NCBI GenBank assembly: GCA_900554325.1
Contig: USHA01000013.1
Coordinates: forward strand, 1 to 30,838
Length of the DNA: 30,838 nt
Direction: 5' to 3'
DNA from: an uncultured Collinsella sp.
GTDB taxonomy: Bacteria; Actinomycetota; Coriobacteriia; Coriobacteriales; Coriobacteriaceae
Shown in pieces: positions 1-7,864 of this stretch; within the stretch, counting starts at the first letter, position 1; each line of letters begins with the position of its first letter. The notes below the pieces were generated by a model that saw nothing but the letters and a program-made list of their open reading frames with translations, had not been told where the DNA came from and ran no database searches. The translations under genes were made by a program, and so were the position numbers.

Positions 1-1
1 C

Positions 2-169
2 ACGAGCGAGCCCAAGCTGGTGAGCAATTGCGTCAAGTGCGGCAAATGCGCGCGTCACTGCCCGCAGCATATCGATATCCCCGAGCGTCTCGATGACGTG
101 CGCCGACGCTTCCAGCCGGGCCCCGTAACGGCCATGCTTAAAGTCTTCGGCAAAACACGCTCCTCATGA
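2..169 (+). CDS. Aldo/keto reductase, C-terminal ferredoxin part (5' truncated by window)
   Basis: Open from the window edge to TGA at 167-169; 55 residues are visible. They contain one cysteine cluster, CVKCGKCARHCP, a C-x2-C-x2-C-x3-C-P pattern that binds a [4Fe-4S] cluster. It is followed by the HIDIPERL stretch typical of the tail of aldo/keto reductases that carry a C-terminal ferredoxin domain. In that family the barrel reduces carbonyls with NAD(P)H and the cluster probably relays electrons. The barrel lies outside the window, so the enzyme class rests on the tail alone. A different 4Fe-4S oxidoreductase is possible. Confidence 0.7.
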   Translation, partial: TSEPKLVSNCVKCGKCARHCPQHIDIPERLDDVRRRFQPGPVTAMLKVFGKTRSS

Positions 170-170
170 C

Positions 171-250
171 CCTTTTATATCTTGTGATGGAATAGTTCCT
201 GTTTGCGGCAGAATAGGGCGGTAGCAGGAACTATTTCGCCGCAACTGATG
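171..250 (+). repeat. 80-nt hairpin element, copy 1, upstream of the Gfo/Idh/MocA gene
   Basis: An 18-nt left arm (184-201) pairs with 225-242, with three wobbles and one mismatch, around a loop containing AATAGGGC. The same 80-nt layout recurs at 1353-1432. Four consecutive stem pairs differ between the copies but stay paired, whereas the loop and both ends (CCTTTTATA and CCGCAACTGATG) are largely the same. The element ends about 10 nt before a start codon. Direct observation: repeat and covariation. Inference: a structured 5' leader RNA or a small mobile palindrome. Confidence 0.8.
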
Positions 251-260
251 GGAGGCTATC

Positions 261-1280
261 GTGGGTGACCGAGGTTTACGTAATGATTCGCGTGAGGTTC
301 GTTGGGGCATTTTGGGCGCTGGGCACATTTCTCATCGATTTGCATCGTCTCTCAAGAAGGTCGATGGGGCACGGCTGGTGGCTGCGGCCGGCCGCACTCC
401 TGCACATGTCGAGGAATTTTGCCGAGCGTTTTCGATCGATGCTGCGCATGGCCATGTCTCGGTCGACGATAACGGCGATGCGGCTTATGACGCGCTGATT
501 GCCGACCCCGATGTCGACGCAATCTACTTGGCTCTTCCGCATGGCATGCATACGCGTTGGGCCTGTCGCGCGCTGTGCGCCGGAAAGGCCGTGCTGTGCG
601 AAAAGCCGGCCGTTTTGAGTGAGGAAGAGGCTCTCTCGATTGCCTCCACCTCTCGCGAGCGCGGCGTGCTGTTTATGGAGGCGATGAAGAATCGGTTTTG
701 CCCGATGCACACTCGCGTGAAAGACTTGCTTGCGTCGGGTGAGCTTGGCCGTATTGTCTCGATTGAAAGCGTGCAAAAGCTCGATTACGGCGAGTCTCCT
801 TCGGGCTATCTGCTTGATCCGTTGCAGGGCGGCTGTCTATATGACATGGGCTGTTATGCGGTCGGTTGGTTTGAGGATTTGCTCGCGGGCGCGTGCGAGG
901 TTTCGTCCCGTGAAGTTCGCTGGCGTGACGTATCGGGCGGCCGCGTCGATTGGGCCGACGAGATCCGTATGAGCGTCGGCGGTATACCCATTCATATGGT
1001 GTGCGACGGCAAAGCAACATATGAAAGCCGCTTAACGATTGCCTGTGAGCGAGGCTCGTTGGAAATCGAGCGTCTCCATCGCCCCGAGCTCGCCCATGTG
1101 AAGTATTCCGACGGTCGAACGCTAGAAATAAATGCCCCGTTTGAGATCGATGATTTCTACGGCGAAATCCAGCATGCGACGCGGCTCATTCAGGCGGGGA
1201 AACTCGAGAGTCCCGTCATGCCCCTTGCCGCCACGCAGCGCTGTGCACACATCATCGATGCGATTCGTCTAGCCCTCTAG
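261..1280 (+). CDS. Gfo/Idh/MocA-family NAD(P)-dependent oxidoreductase
   Basis: 339 residues, the usual length for this family of sugar and cyclitol dehydrogenases. A Rossmann fold starts at once with GILGAGHIS (16-24). The conserved CEKP (113-116) supplies the lysine that lies near substrate and cofactor. The second half is the mixed alpha/beta substrate domain. The start is GTG at 261, chosen because GGGAGG sits 6 nt upstream and the Rossmann motif follows closely. Substrate cannot be read from sequence; members act on inositol, glucose derivatives, dihydrodiols and others. It stands alone, with hairpin copy 1 upstream and copy 2 downstream, so it is probably monocistronic. Confidence 0.85.
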   Translation: MGDRGLRNDSREVRWGILGAGHISHRFASSLKKVDGARLVAAAGRTPAHVEEFCRAFSIDAAHGHVSVDDNGDAAYDALIADPDVDAIYLALPHGMHTRWACRALCAGKAVLCEKPAVLSEEEALSIASTSRERGVLFMEAMKNRFCPMHTRVKDLLASGELGRIVSIESVQKLDYGESPSGYLLDPLQGGCLYDMGCYAVGWFEDLLAGACEVSSREVRWRDVSGGRVDWADEIRMSVGGIPIHMVCDGKATYESRLTIACERGSLEIERLHRPELAHVKYSDGRTLEINAPFEIDDFYGEIQHATRLIQAGKLESPVMPLAATQRCAHIIDAIRLAL

Positions 1281-1352
1281 GACTTGGCGCTGACACGTAG
1301 GGGATCATGGCGCCGGCGCCCGTGGTGCCTGGCGGCCCACATCTCTGATGCC

Positions 1353-1432
1353 CCTTTTATAACTTGCGGTGGAATACGGTCTGTTTGCGCCAAAATAGGG
1401 CACCAATAGACCGTATTTCACCGCAACTGATG
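1353..1432 (+). repeat. 80-nt hairpin element, copy 2, upstream of endonuclease IV
   Basis: Same length and order as the element at 171-250. Arms 1366-1383 and 1407-1424 form an 18-bp stem with only G-T wobbles as imperfections. By my count 61 of 80 positions agree with copy 1. Most differences fall in the stem, where they are compensatory, or in part of the loop. It ends 14 nt before the nfo start codon, placing it in the probable 5' leader. Confidence 0.8.
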
Positions 1433-1446
1433 AGGGGGAGCTGGAG

Positions 1447-2313
1447 ATGCTGACAATCGGATGCCATCTTTCGACGACGAAGGGCTATCGGGCAATGGGG
1501 GAGACGGCGTTGTCCATTGGTGCCAATACCTTTGCGTTCTTTACGCGCAACCCGCGCGGTGGCAAGGCAAAAGACCTTGACATGGATGACGTGGCGGCTC
1601 TGCGCGAGCTTATGGCGCAAAACGACTTTGGCCCGCTCGTGGCTCATGCCCCGTATACCTATAACCCCTGCTCAGCCAAAGAGCGGGCGCGTGAGTTTGC
1701 CCTGGAGGCCATGGCAGAGGACCTACGGCGCATGGAAGCACTGCCCGGCAACTACTACAATTTTCATCCCGGTGCGCATGTAGGACAGGGGGCAGACGTC
1801 GGCATTCAGATGATTGTTGATACGCTGTGCCAGGTGATGTTCGAGGGACAGCAGACGACGGTATTGCTCGAGACCATGGCCGGCAAGGGCACCGAGGTGG
1901 GCCGTAGCTTTGAAGAACTGGCGTGCATTATCGAGGGCGTTGCCGCCAAGTGCCCAGAGCTGTCCGATAAGCTGGGCGTTTGTTTGGACACCTGCCATGT
2001 GAGCGATGCTGGCTACGACATCATCCATGATCTGGACGGCGTACTCGACGAATTCGACCGCGTGGTGGGTATCGATCGTCTGCATGCCGTACACATCAAC
2101 GATTCGAAGAACCCTTGTGGCGCCCATAAAGATCGTCACGAGTGCATCGGCAAGGGATACCTTGGCAGCGAGGAATTTGGTGGCGGTATGCAGGTTATGC
2201 AGAATATTGTATCGAATGGTCGCTTGCGCGCATTGCCATTCATTTTGGAGACACCGAACGAACTTGCAGGTTATGCGGCTGAAATCAAACTGTTAAGGTC
2301 ATTGCAGCAGTAA
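1447..2313 (+). CDS. nfo: Deoxyribonuclease IV (AP endonuclease)
   Basis: 288 residues, full length for endonuclease IV, which cuts DNA 5' of abasic sites in base-excision repair with a three-zinc centre. All nine metal ligands can be placed by comparison with the E. coli enzyme: H67, H107, E142, D181, H184, H216, D229, H231 and E268, in the motifs AHAPY, NFHPG, LLETMAG, CLDTCH, HINDSK, KDRHECIGKG and ILETPN. The start ATG follows GGGGGAG. The gene is preceded by hairpin copy 2 rather than by another gene, and no LexA-like box was seen upstream, so damage control is not indicated here. Confidence 0.95.
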   Translation: MLTIGCHLSTTKGYRAMGETALSIGANTFAFFTRNPRGGKAKDLDMDDVAALRELMAQNDFGPLVAHAPYTYNPCSAKERAREFALEAMAEDLRRMEALPGNYYNFHPGAHVGQGADVGIQMIVDTLCQVMFEGQQTTVLLETMAGKGTEVGRSFEELACIIEGVAAKCPELSDKLGVCLDTCHVSDAGYDIIHDLDGVLDEFDRVVGIDRLHAVHINDSKNPCGAHKDRHECIGKGYLGSEEFGGGMQVMQNIVSNGRLRALPFILETPNELAGYAAEIKLLRSLQQ

Positions 2314-2319
2314 TGGCTG

Positions 2320-2359
2320 CCATAAAGTGGGACGCTCCATTCACGTTATGGGTTTGTTT
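2320..2359 (+). terminator. Probable terminator after nfo
   Basis: CCATAA (2320-2325) pairs with TTATGG (2346-2351). An inner AGTGG/CCATT stem lies between them, and the run GTTTGTTT follows. The stem is interrupted by a small bulge, so it is a moderate call. Confidence 0.4.
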
Positions 2360-2374
2360 CAATCAGTTTTCTAA

Positions 2375-2403
2375 TTGCAGATTCTTCCAAGCGGGTGCAT
2401 AAT
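2375..2403 (+). promoter_or_regulatory. Sigma-A type promoter of the amino-acid transporter genes
   Basis: A TTGCAG -35 box (2375-2380) and a CATAAT -10 box (2398-2403) are separated by 17 bp, with TG just before the -10. It lies 58 bp upstream of the lipoprotein start, with no other gene between. Confidence 0.6.
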
Positions 2404-2460
2404 AACCCTCAGTTTTTGCAGACCTCTGAATCACGTGGGGTCATTGGAAGGAGACTGATT

Positions 2461-3321
2461 ATGAAGCTGAAGAAGCTTGGCGCATTTGCCGCCACGGGTG
2501 CTATGGCGCTCGCCCTCGCTCTGACGGGCTGCGGCTCGTCCAACGCCACCTCTGGTTCTAATGCCGGTTCCAGCAGCTCTGACGACGCTAAGGTCGAGAA
2601 GGTCGACGGCTCCAAGGAGTACGCGCTCGTCAAGGACGGTACGCTGACCGTCGGCACCTCTGCCGAGTACGCTCCGTTTGAGTACAAGGATGACAACGGC
2701 GATTATCAGGGCTTTGACCTTGAACTCATCAAGGCTATCGGCGACAAGCTGGGCCTGGATGTCGAGTATGTCAACAATGACTTTGACACGCTGGTTCCGG
2801 GCGTCGCTTCGGGCGCCAAATATGACGTCTCCATCGCGGCTATCACCGACACGCCCGAGCGCGAGAAAGAAGTCACTTTCTCCGATTCCTACTACATGGA
2901 CGATCAGGCTATCGTGACCAAGGTCGATAACGCCGACATCACGGCCGACAACTACAGCGAGAAGCTCAACAACGCCGATGCTACCATCATCGTCCAGTCT
3001 GGCTCGACCGCCGAGTCCTTTGCCCAGGAGAACTTCCCCAAGGCCAAGATTGTCCCCTACAAGGACGCCACCGAGTGCTTCAGCGCCCTGCAGTCCGATA
3101 AGGGCGACGCCGTAGTCACCAACCGCTCCGTTGCCAGCCAGCTGACCGCCGAGCAGTTCAACACCTGCCAGACCATTAAGCAGATTAGCACCGGCGAGGA
3201 GTACGCCATCGCCATCAACCAGGGCAACACCAAGCTCAAGGACGACATCAACCAGGCCATCAAGGACCTGACCGACGACGGTACCGTTGACGCCCTCATG
3301 GCTAAGTACAACATCAAGTAA
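2461..3321 (+). CDS. Polar amino-acid ABC transporter substrate-binding lipoprotein
   Basis: 286 residues. The start is ATG 2461, preceded by GGAAGGAG; an upstream in-frame ATG at 2395 lacks a ribosome site and would bury the signal peptide. A lipoprotein signal ends in the lipobox LTGC (21-24), so the mature protein is tethered at Cys24. A Ser-rich linker follows, then the family-3 binding domain with GTSAEYAPFEY and GFDLELIKAIGDKLG, typical of binding proteins for glutamine, cystine, arginine and relatives. It delivers ligand to the permease and ATPase just downstream. Ligand identity is not readable; the acidic domain suits a cationic or polar amino acid. Confidence 0.9.
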   Translation: MKLKKLGAFAATGAMALALALTGCGSSNATSGSNAGSSSSDDAKVEKVDGSKEYALVKDGTLTVGTSAEYAPFEYKDDNGDYQGFDLELIKAIGDKLGLDVEYVNNDFDTLVPGVASGAKYDVSIAAITDTPEREKEVTFSDSYYMDDQAIVTKVDNADITADNYSEKLNNADATIIVQSGSTAESFAQENFPKAKIVPYKDATECFSALQSDKGDAVVTNRSVASQLTAEQFNTCQTIKQISTGEEYAIAINQGNTKLKDDINQAIKDLTDDGTVDALMAKYNIK

Positions 3322-3343
3322 AATAGCTACTTGATTGCTCACG

Positions 3344-3374
3344 GGCCCTTTCCGTTTTGGCGGAGAGGGCCTTT
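3344..3374 (+). terminator. Intra-operon hairpin between binding protein and permease
   Basis: GGCCCTTTCCG (3344-3354) pairs with CGGAGAGGGCC (3361-3371), followed by only three T. It sits between the lipoprotein and permease genes. That position is common for partial terminators which keep the binding protein in excess of the membrane parts. Confidence 0.6.
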
Positions 3375-3439
3375 GCGCTTCTCTTGACGGAGAGTATTTC
3401 CGTCTCGTTTTGCCGGCAACTTCTACGATAGGAGCCACC

Positions 3440-4801
3440 TTGTCTCGACTGAACAAAGGGGCCGCGGAGCAGCGTTTTCCACTGCCCGCCTTGCTCCAAA
3501 AGCTAGTCTGCGTCATGGCCGTGGCGCTTGCGCTGGTGTGTGTGGGGGCATATGCGCCCACGACCGCCCAGGCGCTTGAGACCGCAAAGATTACCGCCCG
3601 ACCCAACACCGGTTCGGGCAGCGCTGTGGTCGGCGGTACCGAGACGCGCATTACCTGGGAGGTCCAGGCCGATGCCGACGAGGAGCTGAGCGGTCTTTCT
3701 TTGACGTTTGTCGACGGCACGACGTTTGGTACCGATGACACGCGATTGACGATGCTCTCGGGCGAGGACCTCATGGATCGTACGCCCATGAAACCCACGT
3801 GCAAGGCTGATGGCCAGACGCTCAAGATTGACTTTGGCGAGACGGCGCCTGCCGGCGGCTTTTTCCGTGTCGAGGTTTACGGCGTGACCTTCCCCGTCGA
3901 GGGCGGCGATGAGGCCTTTAGCGGCACCTACACTTTGGCCGATGGCTCGACCAAGAAGATCTCCAAGATTCCGTCGGTGGAGATCAAGGGCGTGACGGCC
4001 TTCGATAACTTCCTGGCCGATCTTAAGGAGCAGCCGTGGGTCGAGGCCTGGAACTCCAATATGTTCCTGCGCCTGTTCTTGAACCCGGTCATTTTGGTCC
4101 AAAGCCTGCCGATCGTCTTTAAGGGCTTCCTTATGTCGCTTTCGATCGTGCTTGTGGCGTTTCCGCTGGCAATTCCCTTCGGTTTTGCCCTGTCGCTCAT
4201 GCGCATCTCCAAGTCGCGCATCCTGCGCTGCCTCGCCGGCATCTATGTGAATATCATCCGCGGTACGCCGGCGTTCCTGCAGATCTATATCGCGTTCTTC
4301 GGTCTGCCGTTGGCCGGCGTCAAGGTTGATGACTACGTGCTTGGCGTTATCGTCATGGCCATGAACTCGTCTGCGTACCTATGCGAGATCTTCCGTGCCG
4401 GTATTCAATCGATCCCCAAGGGCCAAAACGAGGCTGCGCGTTCGCTGGGCATGAACGCGTTCCAGACGCTGCTCTATGTCATGATTCCGCAGACGTTCCG
4501 TAATGTTTTGCCTACGCTGACCAGCGAGTTTATCTTGCTTTACAAGGATACGTCGCTGCTTGCCGCCGTGGGTGTGGTCGAGATCGTCATGAACGCCCGT
4601 ACCATCGTGGCCACGACGGGCTCCATTACACCGTACGTGGTTGCCGCCCTGTTCTATCTGGTCATCACCCTGCCGCTCGCTCGCTTGGTGAGCGGTCTTG
4701 AGGCGAGGCTTTTGGGCACGGCCGAGACCAAGAAGAAGCGTCCCGCCAAGAGCGCCGGACAGGTTGTCGCGACGCCCGCCGATCACATCGCCGGTCTGTA
4801 A
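3440..4801 (+). CDS. Amino-acid ABC transporter permease with N-terminal extracytoplasmic domain
   Basis: 453 residues from TTG 3440, chosen because AGGAG lies 5 nt upstream; the frame is open back to 3335 but without a ribosome site. Order: signal/anchor helix (about 18-45), an extracytoplasmic domain of about 160 residues rich in beta-type sequence, then a HisM-type permease domain with several membrane helices. The EAA loop that contacts the ATPase is clear (NEAARSLGMNAFQTL). Family permeases are usually near 220 residues, so the N-terminal half is an added domain, perhaps helping to dock the substrate protein. The tail is basic. The gene is followed after 12 nt by the ATPase. Confidence 0.88.
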   Translation: MSRLNKGAAEQRFPLPALLQKLVCVMAVALALVCVGAYAPTTAQALETAKITARPNTGSGSAVVGGTETRITWEVQADADEELSGLSLTFVDGTTFGTDDTRLTMLSGEDLMDRTPMKPTCKADGQTLKIDFGETAPAGGFFRVEVYGVTFPVEGGDEAFSGTYTLADGSTKKISKIPSVEIKGVTAFDNFLADLKEQPWVEAWNSNMFLRLFLNPVILVQSLPIVFKGFLMSLSIVLVAFPLAIPFGFALSLMRISKSRILRCLAGIYVNIIRGTPAFLQIYIAFFGLPLAGVKVDDYVLGVIVMAMNSSAYLCEIFRAGIQSIPKGQNEAARSLGMNAFQTLLYVMIPQTFRNVLPTLTSEFILLYKDTSLLAAVGVVEIVMNARTIVATTGSITPYVVAALFYLVITLPLARLVSGLEARLLGTAETKKKRPAKSAGQVVATPADHIAGL

Positions 4802-4813
4802 GGAGGTCCTATC

Positions 4814-5566
<753 letters not shown>

Positions 5567-5591
5567 CCGCTTTATATGACTGACATAGCAG

Positions 5592-5627
5592 AAAACGGGA
5601 GCCGGATGTGATCCGGCTCCCGTTTTT
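5592..5627 (+). terminator. Rho-independent terminator of the importer operon
   Basis: A perfect 13-bp stem, ACGGGAGCCGGAT with its complement, has a 3-nt loop and is followed by TTTTT. A-rich sequence on the left side means it may also act on the minus strand, toward the convergent flavodoxin gene. Confidence 0.92.
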
Positions 5628-5683
5628 GTTGGGACGCGAATGTGTTTTGTTGCAATGCGCGTTGCGGGCGGAGCTCATTGCCG

Positions 5684-6103
5684 CTAGGCGAGCTCGGCTC
5701 CAAGGGCGCGGCAGGCCGCTTCGCTCTCATCATCGGGGGCGTCGTAGCAGATGACGGAATCGACGACGTTGACGCCCTCCTCGTCGGCGTCCGCCTTCCA
5801 GTTGTCCATCCATTCGCCCTCGGCCCACGAATAAGAGCCAAAGAGGACGACCTTCTTGTCGCCGAGGGTCTCCTTGACCTCATCCCACATGGGCTGGAAC
5901 TCATCATATTCAAGCTCCTCGGAACCCATGGCGGGGCAGCCGAAGGCGATAGCGTCATAGCCAGCGGCCTTGTCTGCGGAGAAGTCGGCGCAGGAGATGA
6001 CCTCTGCCTCGGCGCCGGCATCGGTTGCACCTTCGGCAACGAGGTTTGCCATGGCCTCGGTGTTGCCCGTGCCGCTCCAATAGACGACGGCGATCTTGCT
6101 CAT
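5684..6103 (-). CDS. Flavodoxin (short-chain)
   Basis: 139 residues, the size of short-chain flavodoxins. The FMN phosphate loop is SGTGNTE near residue 10. Aromatic and glycine-rich loops that flank the isoalloxazine follow (FGCPAMGSEELEYDEF and FGSYSWAEGEWMD). The protein is acidic, as electron shuttles usually are. The start is ATG 6103 with AAAGGAAA upstream; the frame stays open much further but the domain begins here. The gene follows DUF3793 by 46 nt on the same strand, so the two are probably co-transcribed. It may supply low-potential electrons in place of ferredoxin. Confidence 0.92.
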   Translation of the reverse strand: MSKIAVVYWSGTGNTEAMANLVAEGATDAGAEAEVISCADFSADKAAGYDAIAFGCPAMGSEELEYDEFQPMWDEVKETLGDKKVVLFGSYSWAEGEWMDNWKADADEEGVNVVDSVICYDAPDDESEAACRALGAELA

Positions 6104-6149
6104 ATGTTTTCCTTTCGGTTGTGCGGCGTGCGGCCGCGTTTTGTATGCT

Positions 6150-6854
6150 CTATCGGGTTGCCTGGACAAGTTGTCCCAGGGTGCAGCCCTGTTGATAGAT
6201 GTAGGTAAGGTATTGCGTGCATGCGCGATAGGAATCGAAGGTCGTGAGCGCCTGCTCAACGTTTGTGTATACCTTCCATGCGCCAAAGACCTTATAGTTT
6301 TCGCCGTGCTGGACGATAAACTGATGGACATCTTCGTAGGGATAGCCCAAAAAATAGCCAATTTCGTGGGGGAACTCGCATATGCACCCCGTATCGCAGT
6401 GCCTATTTCGCGCGAGTGCGCAGACGCTGCCGTCATAGGCGCTTTCTGCGGCATTGCTGCTTGCCAGCGTGATGCGAGCGGCGAGATGCACCAGGGATGC
6501 GGGCAGGTTGTGGACATCGTAACCTTCGGCGGCTAGCGCCGTCGTGGCACGGGGGTCGGAGAGGTATCGCATGAGGTCCGCAGGGCGGTACACATAGATG
6601 AGCGCTCCGCAGGGGCGCCAGACCAAAACGCTCATATGGATCCCGAGTGGCTGGAGCTCGCAGTTGCATTGGGCTATGACGGCGAGCAGGCGAGAGCGTC
6701 GCTCTTCGATATGGGTGGCGCTGGGTTTTCCGTTTTGGTTGGCGTAAACGCCGGGATAGGTAAAGAGCGAAGCCGGCTTGATACCTGCGAGCGTAGGGGA
6801 GCAGTTGCGCACGACAGCCGTTTGGTATGTTGGGATGTCAATGGTTCGAGTCAC
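6150..6854 (-). CDS. DUF3793 family protein
   Basis: 234 residues from a GTG start (6852-6854) with GAAAGGGG just upstream. The C-terminal half carries the hallmark of DUF3793, CEFPHEIGYFLGYPYEDVHQF, here read in two overlapping pieces: FPHEIGYFLGYP and YEDVHQF. Two cysteines precede it. The biochemical role of the family is unknown. It is often met in anaerobes beside flavodoxin genes, as here (46 nt upstream of one), suggesting a link to electron transfer or metal handling; that is inference. No signal peptide or membrane helix is apparent. Confidence 0.85.
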   Translation of the reverse strand: MTRTIDIPTYQTAVVRNCSPTLAGIKPASLFTYPGVYANQNGKPSATHIEERRSRLLAVIAQCNCELQPLGIHMSVLVWRPCGALIYVYRPADLMRYLSDPRATTALAAEGYDVHNLPASLVHLAARITLASSNAAESAYDGSVCALARNRHCDTGCICEFPHEIGYFLGYPYEDVHQFIVQHGENYKVFGAWKVYTNVEQALTTFDSYRACTQYLTYIYQQGCTLGQLVQATR

Positions 6855-6893
6855 GATGCCCCTTTCGGGTCCTCAGTTGTTAGCCTAGGAAAA

Positions 6894-6921
6894 CTTATAC
6901 ACGAAAGTAAGCCATGGTCAA
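6894..6921 (-). promoter_or_regulatory. Promoter for DUF3793-flavodoxin
   Basis: On the minus strand, TTGACC (6916-6921) and TATAAG (6894-6899) are 16 bp apart, about 40 bp upstream of the GTG start. Confidence 0.5.
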
Positions 6922-6946
6922 CAAAAAGTTTGAAGAGGGAAACTAA

Positions 6947-7000
6947 TTGACCGAACAGACATGATTTTGGGTTAAGATGGGGACACCCCATGGGGGTATC
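6947..7000 (+). promoter_or_regulatory. CsoR-like operator with promoter for the HMA-domain gene
   Basis: The palindrome GACACCCCATGGGGGTATC (6982-7000) matches the G/C-rich ACCCC-GGGGT form bound by CsoR/RcnR-type copper or nickel repressors. It lies just after a TAAGAT -10-like box (6973-6978). A TTGACC (6947-6952) lies upstream at a long 20-bp spacing. The position suits repression, with metal binding releasing the repressor. No csoR gene lies in the window. Confidence 0.55.
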
Positions 7001-7028
7001 TAGATAGGGCTACTTGAAAGGGGAACGC

Positions 7029-7412
7029 ATGAGTGACTTGCTCAGCCCTGCGAATCTCATCGTGCTGGCCGTCATTGCCGTCGGCATGTTTTTTGGACTG
7101 CGTCGCATTGCCGCTTCGACACACGGGAAGAGTTGTTGCAGCGATGGTGCGAGCGGCAAGAAGGCCAAAAAGGTTGTTGTGGTGGATACCGATGCGTCAC
7201 ACTATCCCTATAGCGATGAGCTGCTCATCGGCGGCATGAGCTGTGACGGCTGCGCTCAGAACGTAGCCAATGCCCTCAATGCACTGGATGGCGTGTGGGC
7301 AACGGTGACGTATGCGGACCACACGGCACGCGTGCGCTCTAAGCAGCCGGTGGATCGTGATGTCCTCGAGACGGCCGTGAAAGACGCGGGCTACTACGTC
7401 ATGACGCTGTAA
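7029..7412 (+). CDS. Membrane-anchored heavy-metal-associated (HMA) domain protein
   Basis: 127 residues from ATG 7029 (AAAGGGGA upstream; an earlier in-frame ATG at 7014 overlaps that site). An N-terminal membrane helix (about 7-25) is followed by a CC-containing stretch like FeoB-associated Cys-rich proteins. After a Lys-rich linker comes an HMA domain with the metal-binding loop GMSCDGCAQN. HMA domains pass Cu(I) and similar ions between chaperones and P-type ATPases. The upstream CsoR-like operator supports a copper role. No ATPase gene is adjacent, so its partner must be elsewhere. Confidence 0.85.
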   Translation: MSDLLSPANLIVLAVIAVGMFFGLRRIAASTHGKSCCSDGASGKKAKKVVVVDTDASHYPYSDELLIGGMSCDGCAQNVANALNALDGVWATVTYADHTARVRSKQPVDRDVLETAVKDAGYYVMTL

Positions 7413-7438
7413 GCGTCGCTCTGGATGCGCTTCCTTGG

Positions 7439-7864
7439 CTAGGCTCGTCCGCGCAGTTCGATGTCTTGGATGTCGTCGAAGTCGATGGCGATGTCTCGGA
7501 GCTTGAGGAGCTTGAAGGCGGGGAGCGCCTCGTCGAGGATGCCGGTGCGGCTGCGATAGCCGTATGTATCGTAATAGGTGACACGAACCAAGTCGCCACG
7601 TTTGAGACCCTCGAGTTTTTTAGAAAGCACGAGGGCTTTTTCTTCCGTGAGCTCACGTTTTGGCTCGACGGTGATTTCCTGCTTGCGCACGAGTTCGTAG
7701 TATCCCGTGAGGGCGGCAAAGGGCATAAACTGTGCGGCGCGGTTGGCGCGCACGGCACCGTTGGCAGTGAGGTTGGGGTCGGCGGCGCGGCGTCTGCCCT
7801 CGGGGTCCGCCAGGCGCTCGAAGGCGGTCGGCGGGCGCACGGGCTGTTGTTTGGGTTTAGGCAC
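7439..7864 (-). CDS. YolD-like protein, partner of the Y-family polymerase
   Basis: 141 residues from GTG 7864, chosen because GGAGG sits 5 nt upstream; a TTG four codons earlier overlaps that site. The motif RAAQFMPFAALTGYYELV matches the YolD-like family, followed by a small beta-rich half (DLVRVTYYDTYGYRSRTG). In Bacillus and relatives, yolD-like genes sit directly after UvrX-type polymerase genes. Here the start overlaps the polymerase stop by 8 nt, so translation is probably coupled. Function is unproven; a polymerase accessory role is inferred from context. Confidence 0.75.
   Translation of the reverse strand: MPKPKQQPVRPPTAFERLADPEGRRRAADPNLTANGAVRANRAAQFMPFAALTGYYELVRKQEITVEPKRELTEEKALVLSKKLEGLKRGDLVRVTYYDTYGYRSRTGILDEALPAFKLLKLRDIAIDFDDIQDIELRGRA

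Noticed and set aside
2395..2460. Longer N terminus for the amino-acid binding lipoprotein
   Set aside because: Would place the promoter -10 inside the coding region and bury the lipoprotein signal; ATG 2461 has a strong ribosome site.
2431..3825. 464-residue open frame on the minus strand
   Set aside because: Antisense to the binding protein and the start of the permease; low-complexity Val/Leu/Gly composition typical of a shadow frame.
5642..6208. Plus-strand 188-residue open frame
   Set aside because: Antisense to flavodoxin, whose FMN-binding motifs are intact.
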